Of a stretch of DNA of 64,000 nt, positions 1 to 8,023 are shown piece after piece. This DNA comes from Tessaracoccus flavus (GTDB lineage Bacteria > Actinomycetota > Actinomycetes > Propionibacteriales > Propionibacteriaceae): assembly GCF_001997295.1 (NCBI RefSeq), contig NZ_CP019605.1:2852001-2916000 (forward strand). Direction: 5' to 3'. The notes beneath the pieces are model-generated. The model was given only the letters and a program-made list of their open reading frames with translations. It was not told the DNA's origin and ran no database searches. A program made the translations under genes and the position numbers. Every line of letters starts with the position of its first letter. Position 1 is the first letter of the stretch.

Positions 1-1375
1 CGGCGCGGAAGCCCGCTGTGAATCCCGCTTCGGCGCCCGCCCGGAACGTGGCCTCGAGCATCGCGCAGGTGGCGGGGTCCGGCACCGGGCACTCGAAGGC
101 CTGGATCACCTGACCGACGGCCGCCGCCGCCTCGGCGGGCGGAGCGACCGCACCGGAGGAGAAGCCCTGGAGCGCCTGGTCGGCCTGCGCGAGCCCGCCG
201 CTGAGGCCAGCCGCCCCGTCGGCGATGCCGCTGGCACCGTCGGCGAGTTCCTGGGCACCGGCGGAGAGGTCCGCCGCGCCCCCGACGAGCTGATCGAGAC
301 CCTGCGTGTCCTGCGGTTGGGTGAGCCCGGCGAGGAGCTGATCGAGGCCGCCGCGGAGCTGGTCGACGCCGTCGATCGCCGCCGCGGTGCCGTCGGTGTA
401 GGCAGGGATCTGCGAGAGCAGCTGGTCCGCCCCTGTGCCGAGCTCGCCCAGCGTCTCGGCGGTGGGAAGCTGCGCCTCCACCTGCGCCAGGCCGTCGGCC
501 AGCCCGTCCGCACCCGCGACGAGCGGATCGGCGCCGGCCGCGAGCTGCGCCGCGCCGTCGTTCAGCTCGCCGACGCCCGCGATCAGTTCGGGGATGCCGG
601 CGGCGAACTGGTCCACGCCCGTGGACAGCTGCGTCACGCCATCGACGAGCTCAGGCATGGAGCTGTTGAGGGTGGCGATGCCGTCGACGAGCTGGTCGCC
701 GCCGTCCACCAGGAGGGGTCCGTTCTCGCTGAGCTGGACCATGCCGTCGCTCAGCTGGGTCGAGCCCTGGGCGGCTTCCCGGACCCCGTCGGCCAGCTGT
801 GCCGACCCGTCGCTCAGCTGGGCGGCGCCGTCGACGATGGTGCTGAACTGCTCGCCGACCGTGTTGAACCCGACGTAGATGCCGTCGAGATAGCCCTCGG
901 TCAGCGTCTCGTTGATGGTGTCGGTGGCGAGGCGGGCGATCTCCTGGGCCAGGGACGCGTCGGTGACGGGCGCGTTCTCGCTCACGTCGACATCGATGGT
1001 GGCCTGCTGCGCGGCGTCGGCGTCGTTGGCCGAGAAGGACGTGGCCGACGCAGAGAACTCCCGTGGGATCGTCACGACGGCGGAGTACTCGCCGGTCTTC
1101 AGGCCAGCCGACGCGCTGGGAGCGTCGGCCAGCGTCCACGAGATGTTGTCGCCGTCGCGCTCCAGCATGGCCGCCGCGAGCTGACGGCCGAGCGGGACGG
1201 GCTGGCCGTCGATGGTGACGGCCTCGTCGAGGTTGACGACGGCCGCCTGGATGTCGTCGTCAGCGCCGGCGTTCGCCGCTCCGATCAGCGACACAACGAC
1301 CAGCAGCGGCACCAACGCGAGCGCGATCAGGCCTGGCCATCCGAGGCGCCGTCCGGTCATGGTCTCGGGGTTCAT
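1..1375 (-). CDS. YhgE/Pip family membrane protein (C-terminus cut by window edge)
   Basis: I read about 458 codons from an ATG at 1375; the gene runs off the left edge, so the C-terminal membrane domain is missing. The N-terminus has one hydrophobic segment (about residues 12-33), then an extracytoplasmic domain. From about residue 180 follow many short repeats of the type DGxxQLxxG / LADGAxxL, the hallmark of the YhgE/Pip phage-infection-protein family. It overlaps the stop of the upstream MMPL gene by 4 nt (ATGA), so the two are translationally coupled. Family members act with MMPL/RND exporters or in ESX-like export; the substrate here is unknown. Family call is firm, function is inferred. 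Confidence 0.85.
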   Translation of the reverse strand, partial: MNPETMTGRRLGWPGLIALALVPLLVVVSLIGAANAGADDDIQAAVVNLDEAVTIDGQPVPLGRQLAAAMLERDGDNISWTLADAPSASAGLKTGEYSAVVTIPREFSASATSFSANDADAAQQATIDVDVSENAPVTDASLAQEIARLATDTINETLTEGYLDGIYVGFNTVGEQFSTIVDGAAQLSDGSAQLADGVREAAQGSTQLSDGMVQLSENGPLLVDGGDQLVDGIATLNSSMPELVDGVTQLSTGVDQFAAGIPELIAGVGELNDGAAQLAAGADPLVAGADGLADGLAQVEAQLPTAETLGELGTGADQLLSQIPAYTDGTAAAIDGVDQLRGGLDQLLAGLTQPQDTQGLDQLVGGAADLSAGAQELADGASGIADGAAGLSGGLAQADQALQGFSSGAVAPPAEAAAAVGQVIQAFECPVPDPATCAMLEATFRAGAEAGFTAGFRA

Positions 1376-4032
1376 ACCCTGCTCTCCTCGCGGGTGCTGG
1401 CCGGGGCGGCGAACGTGCCGTCGACGGCGAAATCTCTCAAATGGTCTTCACTGGCGGCGCCGAGCACGACGGCGCCCTCGACGCGCGTGCGTTCGACGAG
1501 CGCCATCAGGGCCGCCTTTTCGCGCTTCGTGCCCACCAGGTCCACCGAATCCACGATGACGACGGAACCCGCCGGGACCGCCTCGAGCGACTCGGCGACG
1601 TCGTGGACGTGGGTGAGGTCGAGGTACGTGACGCGGCGACGAACGCGGCCGGCGGTCTCCGGCAGCAGCGCACCGGCCACGCGGGCGCGACCGCCCGTCG
1701 TCTGCAGGCGGCCGGACAGCGCCAGGGCGGCGCCGGTGCGCGGCCCGACCGGTCCCACGAGCCCCACCACGTTGCCCGGCACCAGCTTCAGGCTGAGCGG
1801 GTCGAGCACGCCGTCGACCGCAAGGTCCTCGGCGTAGAGCACCGAATCGTCGCCCGGCCAGCTCTTGAGCGCCATCTCCTTGCTCAAGACCTCACCCTCG
1901 ACGTCGAAGACGGGCAGCAGCTTGTCGAGCCACGCCGGCAGCCACCACGCGCGCTCGCCCAGCAGCGTCATCACGGCCGGCACCAGCGTCATCCGCACCA
2001 GGAAGGCGTCGACCGCGACGCCGATCGCCAACGCGAAGGCGATCGACTTGATCGGGCCCATGCCCTCGGGCACGAAGAACGCGAACACGGCGATCATGAT
2101 GACCGCCGCGGCCGCGACGACCGGCCCGGAGGCGACGAAGCCGTCGCGGATGGCGTCGACCGGCTTCTTGCCGTGCACATACTCCTCGCGCATGCGGCTG
2201 ACGAGGAACACCTCGTAGTCCATCGCCAGGCCGAACAGGATGCCCATGAGCAGGATCGGCAGGAAGGAGATGATCGGCATCCCGCGTTCGAGGTTGACGA
2301 CCTCCTTGAACCAGCCGTGGTTGAAGACGAGCGTCGTCGCGCCGAACGCGGCCCCGACGCTCAGCAGGTAGCCGAGCGTGGCCTTGATCGGGACCCAGAC
2401 GGAGCGGAACACGGCCGCGAGCAGCACCAGCGAGAGCCCGACCACGAGCACACCGAACGGCAGGAGCGCGGCGGTCAGCTTCTCGCTGATGTCGATCTGG
2501 ACGGCGGTCATGCCCGTGACGTTGGTCTCCACCCCGTACCGCTCGAGCCAGACGTCGTGTCTGTCCACGAGCGCGCGGACGAGCTCGGTCGTCGCGGGGT
2601 CATCGGGCCCGGTCTCGGGCACGATCTGGATGAGGCCGGTGTCGGCGTTGGGGTTCGGCGTGGCGAGCGGCACGCTGGCGACACCGTCGATCTGCTCGAT
2701 GTCGGCCTTCAGGCCGGCCATGAGTCCGAGCGGGTCGGTGGAGCCGATGATGTCGGCGGTGACGATGAGGGGCCCGTTGACGCCCTCGCCGAAGTGCTCG
2801 GCGGCGAGGTCGTAGGCGATGCGGGCGGGCTGGTCCGGGCGCTGCTGGCCGGCGTTGGGCAGGGAGACCTGCAGTCCGACGGTGGGCACGGCCAGCGCGA
2901 CGAGCGATGCCACCACGATCGCGATCGTCGCGACGGGGTGCTTGGTCGTGACGCCGACCCACCACGCGAACAGACCGGGACGGTCGCGCTTCTTCTTCTG
3001 TTTGGTGGTCTTCGGCTTGGGGCGCATCCGCTCGCCCATGACGCCCATGAGGGCCGGCAGGAAGGTCAGGGCGATGGCGACGGCGAACGCGACCGTCACC
3101 GCGGCGAAGACGCCCATCACCGTGAGGAACGGGATGTTGGCGACGCCGAGTCCCAGCAGCGCGATGAACACCGTCATGCCGGCGAAGACGACGGCGGACC
3201 CGGCGGTGCCGACCGCGCGCCCCGCGGACTCCTCCGGCTCGAGGCCGGCACGGAGCTGGTCGCGGTGGCGCGAGAGGATGAACAGCGCGTAGTCGATGCC
3301 GACGGCCAGGCCGAGCATCACCGAGAGCAGCGGCGTCGTCGAGTTGATGTCGGTGATGCGGGTGAGCAGCAGCATGATGGCCATGGCGATGCCGACGCCG
3401 GTGACGGCGGTGACCAGCGGGAGGCCTGCGGCCACGAGCGATCCCAGCAGCAGCGTCAGCACCACCAGCGCGACGACGAGGCCGATCGCTTCGATGATGC
3501 TGAGGTGAGGCAGCTCGATGTTGAACGCCTCGCCGCCCATGCTTACCTGGCTCCCGGCCGGGAGGGCGGCCTCCAGGTCGGCCGCGACGTCGCTCATTCC
3601 GGACAGGTCGTCCTCGGTCGGCGTCTCGCCGCCGAAATCGAGGCTGAGCTGCATGATGGCGGCGCGGCCCGAGTCCGAGACCAGTCCGTCGACGTACTCG
3701 TTCCAGGGGCTCGTGGCCTCGACCACCTCGTCGAGCGCCTCGAAGTCCGCCAGGGCGGCCTCGATCTCGGGGCGCAGGTCGTCGACCTGCTCTCCCTCGG
3801 GCGCGACGATGATCGCGAGCGCGGAGAGCGCCGCGCCCTGGGGAAACGTCATGCGGAGCTTGTCCAGCGCCTCCTGGGAGCGGGACGACGGGATCTCGAA
3901 GGCGTTGTTGAAGGAGCCGGAGAAGGCGAGCGCCGCGCCGCCGAGGGCGACGAGGGCACCTAGCCAGATCGCGATGACGGTGAGTCGCTTGCGGTAGCAC
4001 CAGCGTCCGACGGCATAGAGCCATGCTGACAT
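1372..4032 (-). CDS. MMPL/RND-family exporter with degenerate C-terminal ABC-ATPase-like domain
   Basis: The protein has 886 aa. Residues 1 to about 680 are a standard two-lobed MMPL transporter: TM1 near residues 15-37, a large extracytoplasmic loop, and a 6-TM bundle with GxDY-type motifs (AVGIDYALF, GLAMDYEVFL) in each half, the proton-relay region of this family. The last ~180 residues resemble an ABC nucleotide-binding domain in outline (VPGNVVGLVGPVGPRTGAAL), but the Walker A lysine and Ser/Thr are absent, so ATP hydrolysis is unlikely. It forms an operon with the YhgE gene and is divergent from a TetR regulator, which fits drug or lipid export under TetR control. Confidence 0.88.
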   Translation of the reverse strand: MSAWLYAVGRWCYRKRLTVIAIWLGALVALGGAALAFSGSFNNAFEIPSSRSQEALDKLRMTFPQGAALSALAIIVAPEGEQVDDLRPEIEAALADFEALDEVVEATSPWNEYVDGLVSDSGRAAIMQLSLDFGGETPTEDDLSGMSDVAADLEAALPAGSQVSMGGEAFNIELPHLSIIEAIGLVVALVVLTLLLGSLVAAGLPLVTAVTGVGIAMAIMLLLTRITDINSTTPLLSVMLGLAVGIDYALFILSRHRDQLRAGLEPEESAGRAVGTAGSAVVFAGMTVFIALLGLGVANIPFLTVMGVFAAVTVAFAVAIALTFLPALMGVMGERMRPKPKTTKQKKKRDRPGLFAWWVGVTTKHPVATIAIVVASLVALAVPTVGLQVSLPNAGQQRPDQPARIAYDLAAEHFGEGVNGPLIVTADIIGSTDPLGLMAGLKADIEQIDGVASVPLATPNPNADTGLIQIVPETGPDDPATTELVRALVDRHDVWLERYGVETNVTGMTAVQIDISEKLTAALLPFGVLVVGLSLVLLAAVFRSVWVPIKATLGYLLSVGAAFGATTLVFNHGWFKEVVNLERGMPIISFLPILLMGILFGLAMDYEVFLVSRMREEYVHGKKPVDAIRDGFVASGPVVAAAAVIMIAVFAFFVPEGMGPIKSIAFALAIGVAVDAFLVRMTLVPAVMTLLGERAWWLPAWLDKLLPVFDVEGEVLSKEMALKSWPGDDSVLYAEDLAVDGVLDPLSLKLVPGNVVGLVGPVGPRTGAALALSGRLQTTGGRARVAGALLPETAGRVRRRVTYLDLTHVHDVAESLEAVPAGSVVIVDSVDLVGTKREKAALMALVERTRVEGAVVLGAASEDHLRDFAVDGTFAAPASTREESRV

Positions 4033-4091
4033 GAAGGGGAGTCCTTGGGATCGAGGTGGATATCCTCAGGGTACCTGCGAAATCGCGGAGA

Positions 4092-4105
4092 ATACATTTC
4101 TGTAT
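4092..4105. promoter_or_regulatory. Candidate TetR operator
   Basis: A perfect inverted repeat ATACA-TTTC-TGTAT lies between the divergent MMPL gene and the TetR gene, 20 nt before the TetR start. TetR proteins usually bind such palindromes in their own divergent promoter region. Assignment is by position only. Confidence 0.45.
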
Positions 4106-4125
4106 CGCCGACCCGAAGGGGCCCC

Positions 4126-4713
4126 ATGACCGAGCCGAACACCAGCCGTCGCGAGGCCACCAAGGCGCGTCTGGTCAGCGCGGGGATCGCGGAGTTCGCC
4201 AGGCGGGGCATCGACGCGACGTCGGTCGAGCAGCTCTGCGAGGCGGCCGGTTTCACGCGCGGCGCCTTCTACTCCAACTTCGACTCCAAGGACGATCTCT
4301 GCATCGAGATCACCCGACGCATCGCGACCGGCACGGCCGAGGCGCTCCAGCAGGCGCTGGACGAGATGCCCGCCGCGATGGAGCGCGGTGAGATGGTGCG
4401 CTACCTGCTGGCGTCGCGCTCCCCCAGCCCTGAGGTGCGCACCACGCTGATGGAGATGGAGTTGCGCGCCCATCGCGATCCGGCCTTCGGCGTCAGGTTC
4501 CAGGAGGCCAGGTCTGACCTCTGGCCCGCCCACATCGAGATGGCGCGGCTCGCCGCCGAGCGCGCCGGCGTCGACTACACCATCGACGTCCGCGACTTCA
4601 TGTTCATCAGCGAGGCCACCTACTACTACCCGGGCGGCAGCGACGATCCGGAGCGCCCGGCGCGTCTGATCGGCCTGCTGGCCGAGGCGTTTTCACACCC
4701 CAAGGAGTCATGA
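4126..4713 (+). CDS. TetR/AcrR family transcriptional repressor
   Basis: The protein has 195 aa from the ATG at 4126, chosen because GAAGGGG lies just upstream; an earlier in-frame start exists but would cover the promoter. The N-terminal HTH reads TRGAFYSNFDSKDDL, the classic TetR recognition helix. The ligand domain is not assignable. It is transcribed away from the MMPL-YhgE operon across a 93-bp gap with a palindrome, so it most likely represses that operon and itself. The stop overlaps the next gene's start region (ATGATG), so the metallo-hydrolase is co-transcribed. Confidence 0.9.
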   Translation: MTEPNTSRREATKARLVSAGIAEFARRGIDATSVEQLCEAAGFTRGAFYSNFDSKDDLCIEITRRIATGTAEALQQALDEMPAAMERGEMVRYLLASRSPSPEVRTTLMEMELRAHRDPAFGVRFQEARSDLWPAHIEMARLAAERAGVDYTIDVRDFMFISEATYYYPGGSDDPERPARLIGLLAEAFSHPKES

Positions 4714-5336
4714 TGACAGCACGGATCGAGCACCTGGCGACCGCCGGTAACCACGACCCGCAGGGCCCCCCGGTGCACGAGAACAACGTGTGGCTGGTGG
4801 GCGACGACACCGAGGTGATCATCGTCGATCCCGCCCACGATGCGTCCGCCGTCGAGCGCGCTGTGGGCGGACGGCGGGTGGTCGCAGCGCTGCTGACCCA
4901 CGGCCACTGGGACCACATCCGCGCCGCCCGCGACTTCGCCGCGCGCGTGGACTGCCAGTTGCACCTCCACCCGGCCGACGCGTTCCTCTGGGAGGCGGAG
5001 CACGGCGACGCCCCCTTCGAGCCGATCGCCGACGGCGAGCGCTTCGCCGTCGCCGGGACGGAGCTGGAGGCCCGGCGCACGCCGGGTCACACCCCCGGGT
5101 CGACGTCGTTCGCCGTCGCCGATCTGCGTGCCGTGCTCACCGGCGACACGCTCTTCGAGGGAGGACCGGGCGCCACCCGCTGGGACTACGCGAGCTTCGA
5201 GACGATCCTGGACTCCATCCAGCGACGACTCTTCGTCCTGCCCGACGACACCGTCGTCCACACTGGCCACGGCCCGTCCACCACGATCGGCGCCGAGCGC
5301 CCCGCCCTCCCCGACTGGATCGCCCGCGGCTGGTAG
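4710..5336 (+). CDS. MBL-fold metallo-hydrolase (glyoxalase II-like)
   Basis: The protein has 208 aa. It carries the zinc-binding THGHWDH motif (residues ~63-69), GHTPGS, the GDTLF aspartate loop and a C-terminal HTGHG, so all metal ligands of the beta-lactamase-fold hydrolases are present. Size and motif spacing match the glyoxalase II/YcbL group of cytosolic thioester hydrolases; the substrate is not determined. It starts inside the stop of the TetR gene with AAGGAG upstream and is followed by a GC-rich hairpin. Confidence 0.88.
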   Translation: MMTARIEHLATAGNHDPQGPPVHENNVWLVGDDTEVIIVDPAHDASAVERAVGGRRVVAALLTHGHWDHIRAARDFAARVDCQLHLHPADAFLWEAEHGDAPFEPIADGERFAVAGTELEARRTPGHTPGSTSFAVADLRAVLTGDTLFEGGPGATRWDYASFETILDSIQRRLFVLPDDTVVHTGHGPSTTIGAERPALPDWIARGW

Positions 5337-5359
5337 CCCCCACCCTCCCCACGGCCGAC

Positions 5360-5381
5360 CCCGGCCACTCAGGCGGCCGGG
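5360..5381 (+). terminator. Hairpin terminator after the metallo-hydrolase
   Basis: CCCGGCC and GGCCGGG pair around an 8-nt loop 24 nt after the stop. There is no U tract, as is common in high-GC actinobacteria. Confidence 0.5.
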
Positions 5382-5387
5382 AGGGGG

Positions 5388-5471
5388 AGTTGAGCAAATG
5401 ATACAGGTGGACGAATCGTAACGACGTTGCACCGGCGTGTCGCGGCGTCGACCCATCTCATTTGCTCAACT
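5388..5471. repeat. 84-bp palindromic element, copy 1
   Basis: The outer arms AGTTGAGCAAATGA and TCATTTGCTCAACT are perfect inverses and enclose a GC-rich centre. The reverse complement aligns end to end, with the same 84-bp length, to 38277..38360. Two intergenic copies of a long palindrome in opposite orientation suggest a REP/MITE-like element. Confidence 0.75.
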
Positions 5472-5548
5472 TGCTCCCCCGGCAGACCGCCCGCCCCCGC
5501 CCCTAGCCAACTAAAGTTGCTCTCCACAACGAAATATCCCGAAACCCC

Positions 5549-5577
5549 TTGACCCGAGCCGCCTCCATCGGTAATGT
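5549..5577 (+). promoter_or_regulatory. Xylanase promoter with flanking TTAGTTG repeats
   Basis: A -35 TTGACC (5549-5554), a 17-bp spacer and a -10 TAATGT (5572-5577) lie upstream of the xylanase. Around them are CAACTAAAGTTG (5508-5519) and direct repeats ATTAGTT at 5581 and 5601. The CAACTAA/TTAGTTG word occurs on both sides, so a repressor or activator site is plausible; the protein is unknown. Confidence 0.5.
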
Positions 5578-5739
5578 CCAATTAGTTTCACGACTACACC
5601 ATTAGTTGACAAGCAGCTCGGTCGAAGACGACCGGGCTTCCCGGCCCTGCCGGGGCGCGGAGAGTGACGACGGAAGACACCCTCTGTGGCGAGTCGACCC
5701 TTCGAGACTCCCGTCCGGGAGCCGAGCCGAAAGGAAGAC

Positions 5740-7620
5740 ATGCAGATTCCCTCTCGAGGACGCACGTCCCGCCTCATAGCGGCGGGACTGGCCGCAGGAC
5801 TGGCCCTGGTGGGCCAGCTCGCCACCCCCGCCCAGGCGGACCACACCCCCGACATCGCCGCCGATGCCGAGGTCCAGCCGCTCAAAGACGTCTACGCCGA
5901 CCACTTCGACATCGGCAACATCTACTCCGGCGCGCAGACGTACGCCGAGGATTCCCCGAACTGGGCCCAGGTGGAGCGTCACTACAACGTCATGACCGGT
6001 GAGAACCTCATGAAGCCCGACCAGTTGCTGCCCAACAACAACATCGATCCCGACACCGGCGAGTTCACGTTCAACTTCGACGCCGCCGACTACTTCGTCG
6101 ACGAGACACTCGACCGCGGGATGAAAGTGCACGGCCACGTCCTGGTGTGGCACAGCCAGTCACCCGCCCGCCTGAACAGCGGCGACACCGGGGGCACCCG
6201 GGCCCTGGCGAAGGCCAACATGGAGCGCTACATCGAGGCCGTCCTCACCCACTTCCAGGATCGCATCGCCTCCTGGGACGTCGTCAACGAGGCGTTCGTC
6301 GACGGCCTCGGCACGTTCGACCCCGAGACGCAGAACTGGGAGGACTTCCTCCGCGGCGGCCCGAACGGCGGATGGTCCAACTGGTACGCCGCCTACAACA
6401 ACGGCGCCGACGCCGAGGCCGGCGATCGCCCTGGCGACTTCATCTACGACGCCTTCGTGTTCGCCCGCCAGTACGGCCCCGAGACGAGGCTTGAGTACAA
6501 CGACTTCAACGTGTTCCAGTCCGAGGGCAAGGCCAAGGCGATCCTCGCCATGGCCACCGAGCTCAACGAACGCTACGCGGACGAGTACCCGGACGACCCG
6601 CGTCAGCTGATCGAGGCGATCGGTATGCAGTCGCACAACTACATCAACCAGACCCCGGCCTTCGCCTGCTCCGACCTGACCGAGCTCCCCGCGCTGTCCG
6701 ACGACGACGCCGCGGAGTGGCGCCCCGGCGCCTGCTCGAACGACGCATCGGTGGAGCGCTCGATCCAGCTCATCATCGACGCCGGTTTCGTCGTCAACGT
6801 GAGCGAGCTCGACCTGCAGGTGTGGGAGGCGTGGAACGCGGAGCCCGAGGGCACGAACCGCGACAACTACGCCGACCTCAACGACGAATCCGTGGCCGAT
6901 CGCATCTCGAAGGAGGGCTTCACCTACTGGGAGGACAAGATCGAGAGCCGTACCGAGCTGGAGGCCATCCAGGCGCACCGCTACGCCGAGTACTTCGCCG
7001 TGTTCAAGAAGTACTCCGACCACATGGACCGGGTGACCTTCTGGGGCCTGACCGACTACCTCAACTGGCGAGCCACCCACAACCCGCAGCTGTTCAACCG
7101 CGACTGGTCGCCCAAGCTCTCGGCCTACGCCGTGGCTGACCCCGACGGCTGGCTCGGCGTGACACCACCGGCTCCCCGGCCCAAGTACGTCGGCGTGGTG
7201 CCCTACACCAAGGCAGGGCTGCACGACCACAACGGGCGCAAGTGGTCGACGACGTGCGAGGTCTACTCGCAGACCGAGCGGTGCCGCACCGAGATCTGGG
7301 CGACGACGGTCAAGCGGGTGGGCGACTCCTACGTCCGCGAAACGGGCTGGGCGTTCAACAACCTCACCTACCTGCCCTACATGACCCGCGCGCAGTGGGC
7401 GGGCAACCCGCTCGGCCACACGGGCCAGTGGACCGGGACCGACGGCGCCCTCTGGCGCACCGAGTGCGACACCCCGCTGACCGGCGGCAACGCCTGCCGG
7501 ACGTTCCGGTGGACCACCGTCTACGACGCCACGCGGAACCCGAGCGGCGGCTACACCTTCTCGCAGGAGAACACCTGGGTGTTCAACAACCAGGTCCTCT
7601 TCGGAAGTTACAGCCGCTGA
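5740..7620 (+). CDS. Secreted GH10 endo-1,4-beta-xylanase with duplicated C-terminal domain
   Basis: The protein has 626 aa from the ATG at 5740, which has AAAGGA upstream and begins a clear signal peptide ending AQA before DHTP. The GH10 barrel follows, with the acid/base Glu in WDVVNEAF and the nucleophile Glu in VNVSELDLQV. It hydrolyses internal beta-1,4 bonds of xylan outside the cell. The last ~140 residues hold two related copies of a Cys/Trp-rich module (C...CRT..W.T.V...W.FNN), seen in other actinobacterial secreted proteins and perhaps involved in wall or glycan binding. The gene stands alone between its own promoter and terminator. Confidence 0.95.
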   Translation: MQIPSRGRTSRLIAAGLAAGLALVGQLATPAQADHTPDIAADAEVQPLKDVYADHFDIGNIYSGAQTYAEDSPNWAQVERHYNVMTGENLMKPDQLLPNNNIDPDTGEFTFNFDAADYFVDETLDRGMKVHGHVLVWHSQSPARLNSGDTGGTRALAKANMERYIEAVLTHFQDRIASWDVVNEAFVDGLGTFDPETQNWEDFLRGGPNGGWSNWYAAYNNGADAEAGDRPGDFIYDAFVFARQYGPETRLEYNDFNVFQSEGKAKAILAMATELNERYADEYPDDPRQLIEAIGMQSHNYINQTPAFACSDLTELPALSDDDAAEWRPGACSNDASVERSIQLIIDAGFVVNVSELDLQVWEAWNAEPEGTNRDNYADLNDESVADRISKEGFTYWEDKIESRTELEAIQAHRYAEYFAVFKKYSDHMDRVTFWGLTDYLNWRATHNPQLFNRDWSPKLSAYAVADPDGWLGVTPPAPRPKYVGVVPYTKAGLHDHNGRKWSTTCEVYSQTERCRTEIWATTVKRVGDSYVRETGWAFNNLTYLPYMTRAQWAGNPLGHTGQWTGTDGALWRTECDTPLTGGNACRTFRWTTVYDATRNPSGGYTFSQENTWVFNNQVLFGSYSR

Positions 7621-7667
7621 GCCGGCCCGGATTCTTAGCTCAGCACGGATCCGGTGACTGACAAACG

Positions 7668-7697
7668 GGGGCCCCGACGCACGCGCGTCGGGGCCCC
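7668..7697 (+). terminator. Strong hairpin terminator after the xylanase
   Basis: A perfect 13-bp stem (GGGGCCCCGACGC / GCGTCGGGGCCCC) with a 4-nt loop begins about 48 nt after the xylanase stop. Confidence 0.8.
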
Positions 7698-7715
7698 GGC
7701 GTCGGATGGAATGGG

Positions 7716-7841
7716 TCAGCGAGGATCGGTGGCCTCGGCCCACAGTTCACGACGCCGTTCCGCCTGACGACGGTCCGCGATCCCCGTGAACGTGCCGATG
7801 AGGGCCAGGATGGTGATCAACCAGAACAACTTGCGCAGCAT
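7716..7841 (-). CDS. Small single-pass membrane protein (hypothetical)
   Basis: A 41-aa protein starts from the ATG at 7841. It has one hydrophobic segment (about residues 5-23, KLFWLITILALIGTFTGIA) and a charged cytoplasmic tail rich in Arg and Glu (DRRQAERRREL). The composition is typical of real small membrane proteins, but I recognise no family. It sits between the xylanase terminator and the carotenoid promoter. A longer in-frame version exists upstream but is Arg-rich and reads like non-coding sequence. Confidence 0.5.
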   Translation of the reverse strand: MLRKLFWLITILALIGTFTGIADRRQAERRRELWAEATDPR

Positions 7842-7936
7842 GGCCCCCAATCTACGCCGACGGCGTCGCACACGGGCCCCGGACAAACCCCTGCGCAACC
7901 CCGACTCGCACCCCGGGAACACACGCCCGCTCCCCG

Positions 7937-7965
7937 TTGTCTAAAGTTTGTTCAACCCCTAGGCT
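7937..7965 (+). promoter_or_regulatory. Carotenoid-side promoter with 11-bp direct repeats (probable LitR/CarH operator)
   Basis: A -35 TTGTCT (7937-7942), a 17-bp spacer and a -10 TAGGCT (7960-7965) fit a promoter for the methyltransferase-FAD enzyme pair. Over the -35 lie two adjacent 11-mers, CGTTGTCTAAA (7935-7945) and GTTTGTTCAAC (7946-7956). They match the repeats in the idi-crtE/LitR promoter at 14619-14640. CarH-type regulators are known to bind head-to-tail 11-bp repeats across the -35. Confidence 0.6.
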
Positions 7966-7972
7966 GAGCACG

Positions 7973-8023
7973 ATGGATGACGCACTTCACACTCCGCTCC
8001 GGCTGCGCGTGGACCGGCCGTGA
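7973..8023 (+). CDS. Possible leaderless 16-codon leader ORF before the methyltransferase
   Basis: An ATG at 7973 lies 7 nt after the -10 box, where transcription should begin. It opens a 16-residue ORF (MDDALHTPLRLRVDRP) that ends in TGA at 8021-8023, overlapping the GTG start of the methyltransferase (GTGA). This is the geometry of a translation-coupling leader. It could also be chance, as no protein family is involved. Confidence 0.35.
   Translation: MDDALHTPLRLRVDRP

Noticed and set aside
317..1837. Long plus-strand frame antisense to the YhgE and MMPL genes
   Set aside because: It is a high-GC shadow frame rich in Arg, Gly and Val with no family motifs, fully covered by real minus-strand genes.
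1441..3963. 840-aa plus-strand frame rich in His, Asp, Glu and Arg
   Set aside because: Its composition is the usual antisense product of a GC-rich membrane protein gene; the MMPL protein on the other strand accounts for the sequence.
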